Origin: Ectocarpus siliculosus
Taxonomy: Eukaryota; Sar; Phaeophyceae; Ectocarpales; Ectocarpaceae
Length of the DNA stretch: 28,328 bases
Assembly (NCBI GenBank): GCA_000310025.1
Contig: FN648639.1
Coordinates: 11,584-39,911, forward strand
Direction: 5' to 3'
Shown in pieces: positions 9,740-20,100 of this stretch. The notes beneath the pieces are model-generated. The model worked only from the letters and a program-made list of their open reading frames with translations. It made no database searches and had not been told where the DNA came from. Numbering within the stretch: position 1 is the stretch's first letter; each line of letters opens with the position of its first letter. The position numbers and the translations under genes were made by a program.

Positions 9740-11265
9740 ACTGTGCTGTACTGTAGTACTGCCACACATACATCACGGACAACCACATGCTCTCCGCTGT
9801 TGTACGGGTTTGATGGCACTTTCCAACACCTCTCTTGAGGGCTTGATGAAGTGGATTGATTGTCCTCAGAGATCAATAGACAGAACTAAGAAAATACGAA
9901 GTACTTGAAAGGAGTAAGAGAATCGGGAGGATGCGACGACAGTCCAAAACAATTTAGAAATGCCTTTAAAGAAAATGGACGAGTTGGGCCGGTACTTCAA
10001 CCCAAAATAAGGGATTGAGGCTCGACCCGATTTTGACGTGCGCTATCTGCAGTAGCCTCGATGGTGATGAAAAAGCTAGGATCGAGAAAAGGCTACTTTC
10101 TTTCCGTTGATCGCATTTTGCGTTGAGTTTTCTGGCCCTTCGATTAATTCCTCTTCTTTTTTTTCGTAAGGATTAATTTTGGGTGATGATGGTGGTAGCC
10201 TGTCACTACGGCAAGTGCCCGCGTCACTACGTTGTGCCCGTACGGATGGTAGAAGGTACAGAAGTACTTTGAGCAGTAATCAGGACGATTTTTCATATCA
10301 AGACACACACACACGCACACACACGCACAACAGCTGGTGCTGGGCTGTTACACGCTTCTTCCTGTACGAAGGGTGTGGTCGAGAGTGAGTGCGGTGGCGA
10401 GAGGTTATTAACGCCGCCGCGTAGCCCAGGGCAGGCAGGGGACCCCTCCACCCCCGGGCCAAGCTGTCGATGTGGGCAGATATATCCGCAGCTTCGAGCA
10501 CTGCTCCTCTCAATTTTGTTTGCCCACGAACATATTTTCCGGGGCACATACACTCACTCATGCGCTGGATGTTTCACTTCACCAGACGCCCTTCATTTCC
10601 GGCCGCTTGTATTTCGCTTCGCCGGCGGTGGTCGATCTCCGCTGTACCCCTCTCCACCAAGCAGCATCATCGTCCTGCGTCGTGCCATTTGGGGACGATG
10701 AGATCTACATGTAGGCTCCGTCTCCTGTAGTCCACCCACCCGTAATAAAGAATTAAGTCCTGCCCTCCATTTTTTTGTGAAAAAAATACTAAAAAACACG
10801 CACAAGGGTACCTGCGAGCCTCCCCTTCCTGCCACGCCCACGACACGACGACAAAAATTTCAGCCCCCCGCTTCGGGACGACCGCCATGTCCCCCGGTTT
10901 CCTCCCCTTTGATTTGTGATTTCAGCACCTAGCTAGCTAGTCTAGACGCTCCCCCAACCGTCCAAAGCGCACGCTGCACCAACTGTCTGTGTGTTGGAAC
11001 ACAAAATGGACTAAACACGGGTGGTGGGTGGGTAAAGATGTAAAGGAGAATTTCTGGGACATACAGAACGTAAATCCCAGATAATTATTGTATCAAGATG
11101 GGTTAAAAAAATAATAAATAAACAGCAAAAATTATTCTTGAAATTGACAACTAATGTTAAGCTCCCCCCATGATCCCGCAATAAAAGTATGTATTCCGCT
11201 TCGCTTCATACATATTTCATGCACTAACCATCTAGCGGGGGCCTGTCGCGGAGTCAGAGAATAAT
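9740..11265. other. Intergenic stretch, no recognisable gene
   Basis: Nothing identifiable. A CACACG microsatellite lies at about 10302-10330. The overlapping frames around 10290-10890 have no domain signature. Composition shifts to AT-rich from about 11030, the left edge of the AT-rich island. Confidence 0.45.
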
Positions 11266-11303
11266 AATGTGTGTGATCACTATTTGATTTGTAATGTTTA
11301 AAT

Positions 11304-11345
11304 GAATTGAGAATTGAGAACTGAGGATTGAGAATTGAGAATTGA
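11304..11345 (+). repeat. Heptamer tandem repeat (GAATTGA)6
   Basis: Six consecutive 7-bp units read GAATTGA, GAATTGA, GAACTGA, GGATTGA, GAATTGA, GAATTGA. The array sits in AT-rich DNA. It does not match the plant/algal telomere unit TTTAGGG. Confidence 0.9.
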
Positions 11346-11465
11346 AAGATATATCATTTAATTATTAATGAATATTAGTATTATAAAATGAAAACTTGAC
11401 ATATATATTTAAGAAGGTGTTACAGTTAGTTGTGGACACCATTGGAGTACCGACATCGGTAGGCG

Positions 11466-11723
11466 ATGCTGCACTCTGAGTGGCTGTCGAAGCTATGGCC
11501 GAATCCACTTTATTTAGCGATGATTTCGACGTACACGACTGTCTTAACGAGGATCAGATGGATCTCCATTGTAAGCGAAATAAATCCTAATAGAATAATA
11601 AATAAGTGTTTGGAACAGCATTATCAGCAACGAAAGTTGTTCGGTCAAAATTACGAAGAATACAAGTATGTATTGTATGTCCTTTCTTCGTCAAAGGGAA
11701 TGATCCACTGTCTGATGCACTGA
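11466..11723 (+). other. AT-rich 85-codon open frame, unassigned
   Basis: An ATG-initiated frame of 85 codons with a tyrosine-rich C-terminal part (EEYKYVLYVL). It lies in the AT-rich island, where a chance frame of this length is less expected than in the surrounding GC-rich DNA. No family is recognised. It could be a relic of inserted DNA like the nearby lipase fragment, or it could be noise. Confidence 0.2.
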
Positions 11724-11949
11724 GATCACTAAATTCAGCCCCGTCTGCATGCAGTGTTTATCTGCTCATTCGAAACGCACCATGAGATTTGGCCCGCTAT
11801 CGCATCGTTACGAGAAACAGAAGAGATGTATGAACCCCAAGGCAAATAGAACGAAACCTATTGGCAATTATTAATAGATGTAAGATTCATACCAGTTGAA
11901 AAATCAGGATGATTTACATACATACGTATCATATATATATATATATATA

Positions 11950-12262
11950 TTTTTTTTTTTTAATCTTCACTTCAAATCGGCGCTCACAGCACTAGTGCCG
12001 TTTATTCCAACCCGTGGTCACACAGAACAGCTTCTCTCTACCCTCCCCCCCTGCGGCACTTTGCCTTCGATGTTAAATGCGACAAGAGTTCAGCACTCTC
12101 TTCCCTCTGTGTACACACGAACTAGCGCTATCCACTAGACCAGGAGCGGAAGCGAGAGAAACACTCACTTTGCAAGAAAAGCTCGCTTACGCCGGGATTC
12201 GAACCCCTGACCTGACCTCTAGAAGGTTTCGCGAATACCAACTAGACCACCGGGGCGACCGG
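11950..12262 (-). mobile_element. Full-length tRNA-headed SINE
   Basis: On the minus strand the 5' head reads GCCCCGG-TGGTCTAGTTGGTA (A-box, plus 12231-12249) and, about 44 nt later, GGTTCGAATCC (B-box, plus 12195-12205). This is tRNA-like spacing for an internal RNA polymerase III promoter. A second A-box-like segment, TGGTCTAGTGGATAGCGC, lies at plus 12125-12142 without a clear B-box. The body then matches the copies near 8770 and 20066 and ends in poly-A (plus T-run at 11951-11962). The acceptor-stem halves do not pair, so it is not a working tRNA. It lies between the heptamer array and the lipase relic. Confidence 0.85.
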
Positions 12263-12538
12263 TTGATAGGTCGTCAAACGTTGCTGTGCCCGCAATGTTC
12301 TGTCTGAAATTAGCGAGACTAGGTCGAACCCAAAACGAATCAGTGTTAGCAGGCATGTAAAACTGACTCTTTAGGCAAGCAGGAATACTCAATCCGCGGA
12401 ACTGATCAAACTCGAGGAACGAGGATGCTTCTTCGAATAAACCGGCATATTGAATTTACTATTAAAATATATATTTTAATTTCTAATTTGTATGACGAAT
12501 ACAACCAAAGTTGTTTCTAAATCATCCATAATATTATT

Positions 12539-12954
12539 TCATTGGCCCAGACTATGCGGGTTCAAAGTATTGACGTAGGACTGGTGACTGCGTTCGACAA
12601 GTTTTTGTGCCCGAGTCTTACACCCAGCATTCTGAATCAAAGAGGATCCGAGCAAGGAAGTGACCCTGGTGGGTTAAATGAAACACTTGATCTCGTTGAA
12701 TGAGGAAACCGGTGATGCAAAGATTTAGTTGTAAATCCTCCAAGAGAATGTCCAGTAAGATTATAGTCTACCCCCTTACCGTATTTATCTTGAACTTGCA
12801 TATACTTCTGAACACCACTCTTGTAATGTTCCGTCTTACGGAATGTACCCAGAGTTAATAGAGCATCGGTTTTCAGATCCCGCAAAAATTTTGCATCTGT
12901 GCCGCGATTAGCCATAACTACCCTATTAGTAGGTGCAAGCCCTATACGTTATGT
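12539..12954 (-). pseudogene. Class-3 lipase relic, frameshifted
   Basis: The minus-strand frame from about 12951 reads RVVMANRGTD, then DLKTDALLTLG, a charged helix, and the nucleophile elbow GHSLGG (near 12744-12761), followed by SFNPPGS. That is the alpha/beta-hydrolase order strand-RGT-helix-GHSLGG-NPG seen in fungal-type (class 3) lipases. After SFNPP the frame stops at 12637, while the -1 related frame continues sensibly (LLGSSLIQNAGC, LVERSHQSYVNTLNP) to a TGA at 12539, so a single frameshift is likely. An in-frame TAA lies just upstream of the first residues, and the N-terminal part of the domain is missing. The DNA is more AT-rich than its surroundings, consistent with a horizontally or virally acquired segment, but that is inference. 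Confidence 0.7.
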
Positions 12955-12959
12955 GTCGT

Positions 12960-14166
12960 GTGTGTTTTCGGTCCATCCATCCATTTCGGCCTCAGCCTAC
13001 ACTTTTCGGTGTATGTCGGACGTGCCGACCAGTGTTGTTCTTGAAAAAAAGAACAGGGTTCAAACGGTTGCACCAATTAAAATTCAACAAGGACAACAGC
13101 TGGCGTGCCGCCGGTGATTGACATTTTCCCGCTGCTTGTGGCGACGCCCTCGACGCCATCCAGCAACTGACCACCTTGCCTCAAACGCGAATAGCGCGCA
13201 CAACACACGGGCTGGCTAATCTCCTCGCCCCCTAGGACTTCCTCCTATTTTTTATTTTTCCGTGGAAAACCACCCAATCCTATGATACGATGGGCGAACG
13301 AGGAAGAAATAGCGGCGGAACTAACGGGTGGCCCCCTCCTCCCACGCCTACTCCCATGGAAAGGAGGAAGAGCGTAGACGGAAAAAAAAATCCGGGTGAT
13401 GATCCACATCTCAGACCACGACCCAACCGTAAACACAAACCCACACGAGACCTACAGTATATCTGTCAAGCCAGCGCGGACGAGTGATTTTCTTGTCCAA
13501 CCGACACCAGACCGTGAACGGTCATCATCGAAGGAGAGACGCGCATTGACCTGAGCCCCCCCCCCCCCCTTTATTTTCCAAGCCACCTCCCCAACAATTT
13601 CAGCGGGCAGCAGCACAAAGAATGCCCTGAGGGAAAAACGAAGCACACACGCGTGTCCCGGAAAATACACCACACGCTGCGCGCAAAGGCACCCGATCTA
13701 CGAGGTGAAGAGAAAATCATCGTACTCATAGCCGAAGATGATGCCGCTGCCGAACTAGTCCAGATGAGAGCCACCCAACCAGGGTCAGACGACAGATTTG
13801 GCAACGATCTCAGCGATCAGAGAACCTACGTACTAAGCAAACGACCACAAACCAAAAGTGTCCTTATATATTGCAAAACATGCTGGCACGACACCGTTTC
13901 CCATTCCCATCCCGTCACACTCCAGCCAAAACTCACAAATGAAACCGGTTCACATCGCGTAGGAGAGCGCGCTTCTTTATAACCGGCGCTATTCACACTA
14001 CTACCCTGATACCTCGCCTCTTCCATCGTCAACGGTCCGTCGGCCATTCAACACGTGACGCCTTGTCGTTCACCAGTTTGTCAAATTTATCTACGTGGTG
14101 TGCCGTTGGAACCGTACCCAGCAACAGAAAAAGCGGATTAAAATGTGATCGTGAAAGGTGTGAGAT
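12960..14166 (-). other. Probable APX 3' UTR and downstream intergenic DNA
   Basis: This follows the APX stop codon at 14167 in the sense of transcription. No coding motif is recognised on either strand; the longest frame, 109 codons at 13653-13982 plus, has no identifiable family. Brown algal mRNAs often have long 3' untranslated regions, so the part next to the gene is probably transcribed, but the cleavage site cannot be placed. A C13 run lies near 13556-13568. Confidence 0.4.
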
Positions 14167-17100
14167 TTAGATCGAGATGCCACCCTCGACTTCCCACTCT
14201 ACGCCGAGCTCCGCGAGCTGCTTGTGCGCCTGCAAACCAAAGGGGAGGGCGGGGGGGACGACATACAATACAACAAACGTCAGGGGTGGGGAGGAACTCA
14301 TGTTTTTCCATGCCTTAGCGGTCAGACTATTGACCACCCGTCCTCGAGAGGACGGAGGGGGGGGCATGAAACAAACATACGACGAAGTGCTCCATAGGCG
14401 TGGCAAACCCAGCGGGATTGAAACAACCAACCAAAGAAAAAATATCCAGGAGCGCTGTGCGTGCATGTTCCTCAATCTCACAGCTGTCTGTGCCAAAAGC
14501 CAAACGCCTGAGTCGTATGTCCCTCCTCGGTGGTTTATTGGCCGGTTGAGATTGACTTTCACCGAAAGGACAAACACGCGTTGTGGTTGCTCCCTTACCC
14601 TCCACAACTCAAAAAGCCACATAACTCAACAGATGACGTAACGGAGAAAAAAATTGGAACAAGTCCCACCGGTTATGTACGATTAGAAGCCGCAGGAATT
14701 GACACATGGGGACACTACTCACGCTGTTTCACCCAACACAACATGCCCATGCCTTCAGCTAAGAAAAAAAAGTACGAAAAGCTCCGACGAACAACACTGA
14801 TGAATTAATTGCTATCTCGGAAGAAACAAAATTGTTGTGTATTGTACTATAAGAAGAAAAAAAATGAATTAAGAGATAATAAATAACACGACGGGCGGTG
14901 CTTGTAGTAAAAAAAAACAAAAAAAAATAACACTGAAATAACACGACGGGCGGTGCTTGTAATCAAATAAAAAAAAAAAAATGACGGTTACAGCAGCACA
15001 TAGTAAAACAAAAGAGGTCCCCGAAGAAGGCCTCCTATACACCGGCGCCGTAACAGACCGGACGAAAAAAAAACAATAAGAATAATAATAACAATATTCT
15101 CAAAGTATACTTTGTACATAAATGCAGGCAGTACCCACCTTCTTGTAGTCCTCGAAGAAAGCCTCCTCGCTGTCCCTGTACTTCTGCGCGAAGGGGAGGA
15201 AGCCCTCGTCATCGAACAGGGACTTGTCGGTGCCCAGCTTAAGCAGCTCGGGGTCAGACGCCTCGTCGGGTACCGTGGCGTAGTAGCTGGAAAAAAAATA
15301 TATATATATATGTAAACAGTAGAATACAGTAGAACGAGAAAGGAACCGGCATGAGCGACATCGTCTTGATCAACCAAGTACAAGTGGTACAAAACAATAC
15401 GAAAGGAAAACGACAAGCGTCATGAGCGACAAGGTCGTTCTCAACGACCCGCTACCACAATAACGATATACGCTTGTTCTATCGATGGTCAAGCCAAAAT
15501 ATTCCGTAATGGTCTTGGGTGTTCTCGCTCGGGGGAAACGTTGCGACATGGTCTTTACCTAACGACCCTACCGTGTTTCATAACGCTTGCTTCATCGAGA
15601 CTCGAGCCCAAGTATGGTGAAATGATCTTGCCAACGGCTCTCGGGGAAGAATAAGCGACCCTCGCCCTCTTGGGACACTTGCGCATGCGTCATTATTTTT
15701 TGCCTTTTGTTTGGTCTTCCGGCAGATGTGGTCACGAAAACCTCAACCTCATCACACTCATGCGTCATGTTTTTCTTTTTTATTGGTCTTCGGGCAGATA
15801 TGGTTACAAAACCCTCATCATGCTAAATGCGTCATGTCTTTAGTTTTTTGTTTTCTTCCGGCAGATGTAGTCAAGAAACCTTAGCCTCATCACACTTCCT
15901 CGATCATCCTACAAGCGTCACCCTTTTACTTTGTCTTCGCGCGGACATGGTTCAAAATGGTTCAAAATAAAACACCTTAGGCTGTGATATCCGATCATCC
16001 TACAGAGTACAGTATTGATAGAACGTCATTCATCACCTGTTGTCGAACTTGAGCCACTTCTCAGTCCACGAGCTCCCGCCCTTGCGCCCGTAGCCGGCCT
16101 TGCCGTCCCCGCGGGCGACGTGGTCGCCGGAGGTGAACTTCGTAGACTCCGCTCCCTCCCCGCTGCGGTCCTGTCAAGGTTGAGTGTGAGTCGAGCATGT
16201 AGGACGGTGGTTGGGGTTGCTTTCGATTGGAGAAAAGAAACATCAAGGTATCATTTTTGTAGTTAGCGCAAATACAGCCTCCGACACGGGTGTAATCTAC
16301 ACACTGTCGCGTGGGATGACAACAAAAATACCAAAAAGTGGTCAGTAGAGTCAAAATATACCCCCGAAACGGCGCGACCCGGTACAATGGCCAAGCGGAA
16401 TACGTTAGCGTGCGTAAGGTAACACACCCCCTGACCCGTTTTCAAAGCTCGGCCACTCCACGGCGAACAGGATGCCATCAAGATAAATCACATGTTTTCG
16501 GAAAGCTCTAGACGAGACAGTTCCAACGGTATCATTTTGAGCACCGTCGCAGTGTGTTTTTCGCGGAGTAATCAAGCTTTGAACATGGAAATGGGCCCAG
16601 GGGTCGTGGAATCCTATGCAACCTACGCCGAAGACATCCAACAATGTGCTGAGTAAAACCCTCTCTCGGCGAACAAGGCCGCTGGCGCGTGGGGCAGTGA
16701 CACGGAAATCACGAAACCGCGGCATCATCCTGATTTGCTCCTCGGATCAAGGTGCAAAATTCAAAATTCATGCCCGAAACTCCCCACAATACGAACACCA
16801 GAAGCCGCCACCAGCACCTGCTGCCGTCATCGTGTCGGAAGAGGAGCCAATACAACGGAACCCGCAACAAGGGCACCGCACCGCTCCACGATAACACCGA
16901 GAGAGGAGGTTGTGGATTGCATGTTCGACCAACACCGAGCAAGGTTGTGGATTGCATGTTTGGCAAAAGCCGTGGCAACAGCAGTAGTCCGATGTCTTGC
17001 TTGTCTTTTCTTGACTCTCACCTTGAAGGCACGCCCCAGCGTGTGGGCCCCGGACAGAGCAACGATCCCCTCGTCACCGAACCCCATGCGGTAGAACACG

Positions 17101-20100
17101 TTGCGCAGGTGGTCCTGACGAAACAAAATCACAAAAGCAACAAAAAACACAACGACGATACGTTCAACTTTAACATAATGTTCGAGCACAGGCGACGCGG
17201 TAGAACACGTTGCGCAGGTGGTCCTTACGACACAAAATCGAAAAAACTACACTAAAAGAACGGCCATTTCAAACGGTAAGGTACAACGCGAAGAGGAAAA
17301 GACACGTTGCGAAGGTGGTGCTCAAGAAACAAAATCGCAACAAAAAAATAAAAGATATATTCCACCCATGTATAAGCTTCCACGCTGAGCGGGCTCAGAA
17401 TGTATGCCTCAAGAACAGACACCCCAGCACACCTACACATATGTAGGTGTGGTCTGGCATGTCGTGTCCAGGAGAACCAGACCTGCGGCATGAACAAGCA
17501 GGAGACAACGAAAGACCTACTACGCGATTCTCTATGCACCCTTCCTTCCGCGTGTGCAGAAAACATCAACGGCCAGATAACGTCCCATCAGAAACTTTCC
17601 TCAACGGATTTGAAGAAGTAAATATTTATCATCAGACAGGCTGACTGTACAAACCCACCTGGGCGTTGTCGGCGTCCGGGAAAGGCTTGTTCCCGGCGGG
17701 GAGGGATCCCTCGTCCACGCAGTCCTCCGGTGCTACCGCGTCCTTGCGGCCGTACTTCATGTCGATCGCGGGTCCCCCTAGGGCACGACAACGAATGCGA
17801 ATATCATAGGAGAGACAACAGACCGCGAGGGAGTGGGTGTGCACGTTGTGGTCGTGTGCCTGGCAGCAACTTTGGCCCGTGAGATCGCCGGTGGCGCATA
17901 CTGCGTGTACCAGCAATGCCAGGGTGACGCGGCTACTCTTACGATACCATGCGTACATCTAAAAATCGTTTATATTTTTATCAACCTCCAACTTTCGCAC
18001 AAGCAGTGGAGGGAACATTTATGCCCGTTTGCGCATCACGCTCCGCGAAAAAGGTGATTCACACGTCCTATTTTTTGCTTGATTCGTCTCTCTCTCTCCT
18101 TTTATTGATTGTTTGCTTGATTCGTCTCTCTCTCTCCTTTCTTTGGCTTTTACCACCAGCCACCGCGACACGATTTATTTCTACGTCAACAAAAGTGCCG
18201 GCTTGATCGTTCCGTTTGTCCTGTGCTTACCGGCGACTTCGACAGCCGTTGCCGAGGCGAGCTGCATGAGGTCCGCCCAGCCGACCTCCTCGAACTTCTT
18301 CTTGATCGGCGTGAGGAGCTTCAGGGCCGTGGTCAGGCCGGCGTTAGCGCCGTGGTTGATCTCCGGCTCGAAGCGGATGGACCCGTTAGCTCCCCCCTGT
18401 CTGGTAGGCGTGTGTGACGCGATTTGAATCGAAGGTGAGGGGCAGCTGATGCCTACAAGGTATCATGTTGTTGCTGTCTTCACAGTAGAAGCCGGTCGGA
18501 TCTGCCCGGTCGGATCTGCCCGCCCAGTGCCTCCTTCAGTTCGTATGCATCTACCAGTTACGCTAGAAAAGCTTTAGTACGGTAGAAAAAATGGACCGGA
18601 AGGGTCCGCAAAACGATAAAAAAACAACAGAGACAGATAGTCTGGAGCCCTCCGCTCCCCCCCATGGCCCCGTGCCACGTGGTCGGGTAACACTGTATTT
18701 CTTGCGTGTCGCTCAAAAAAAGCTGGCGTAGATTTTACCAACTCTCGAGGCTTTTGACCTGGCGGTTTAATGTCGAAACGGAACGTTTTCTGCTTTGAAA
18801 GCAAGTGGACTTTCAACGCTGACACTCCGCGTGCCTTCTGCATGGATGGCTGCCACAACGCCAACATCTCAAGACAACGCAGCCTTGTTGAGAGCGCTCC
18901 GTGAATCACGAGTGTGCCGTGTACAAACTTCGTCATCTTCAACAGCGTGAGCAGTTCGGCTGCCGAACTCAACAGCGGTGTTCCTGTTCATGGTCTCTCC
19001 CCCTGGGAGCCAGCCGCTGCGCGGATGCCGCCGCAGATTCCACCCGACCCTACCGAAAACCTCGCCCTGCCCACATGAAAATCTATGCCAATACTTGCAG
19101 AGCCTGTACAACTACGATAGTTGTGTTTCTGTTTTGCCAAACAACTGTTCATTTGGTCAGAATGTTGTGCAATTAGTTGTTTCTAAACAACTCCTCGGTC
19201 AGAATCTTGTGCAATTAGTTGTTTCTAAACAACTCCTCGGTCAGAATCTTGCAACTAAATAGTTGTTTCTGAACAACTCCTCGGTCAGAATCTTGTGCAA
19301 GTACGGTTCAACTACCCGTAGTTTAATCCTTACCCAACTATTAGTTTAGCTGTTTAGTAATAGTTCTACAGCGCGCGGAATATTGTCTGCTTCCAGCCGT
19401 GCGTATGCATCGGCCTGTTGTCTCACGGCTAAATCGTCGTTTTCGGCGCTCGTTGCAGCGGAGTTCCTTCTACTATGCAGTGTACGCGTTTTTGCGGTGT
19501 TTCATCTTACCTCGGCCACCCCTCGGTGCTGTCCTTGTTGTACGTCCCTGTCCAGCGGAGACAAAGCAAGGGCAGCAGCAAACAAGGGTTCGTTCTCGTC
19601 TTTTTTCGTCGATGTCAAGAGGAGAAAAACACACTGACAACGCCACCAGCAACCAAAACAACGACAGCAACAACATCAACAACGACCAAAACAATGACAA
19701 CGAAGACGACGACAACAACAACAACTCACCGGCATCGTGCCACGCAAGTCGGATCATGATGGGGTGCGAGTTGGTCTTGTCGATCATGCCCGCGAGCTCC
19801 TTCTTGCACTCTTGCAAAGCCGCCACCTTTCGCGAAGAGAGCATCATCATACCAATAGACCAACAACAAGAAATGATAAGACACATTGAGCACTGCTGTA
19901 CCTGATATCAGCCAACAGCACACTCGAAGAGAAGACGAGCTGTTCAGTGAAATTCGTACCAGTGACAAACCGTTCTACACAGACAGGAAAACACCGGGTA
20001 ACGAGTAAAAATTTGGCCAGTGGAAAAACACGATCACCGTGTGTGTGTTGTATCATCGCCCCTCTTCATTTTTTTTTTTTTGTCGTCACTTCAAATCAGA

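Noticed and set aside
11170-11260. Possible structured RNA with a GTATGTA/TACATAC-type hairpin
   Set aside because: The stem is short and AT-rich and there is no supporting conserved motif.
12192-12262. tRNA gene (A and B boxes present)
   Set aside because: The two acceptor-stem halves do not pair, and the sequence continues into a SINE body with a poly-A tail shared by two other copies, so it is a retroposon head.
13653-13982. 109-codon plus-strand gene antisense to APX 3' region
   Set aside because: No family recognised, and the region is more simply the APX 3' untranslated or intergenic sequence.
18480-18540. Alternative APX exon reading [10 protein letters not shown]
   Set aside because: The true segment after HDAG is the 37-nt exon at 19547-19511, which restores phase and matches the family; this one lacks the conserved TY motif.
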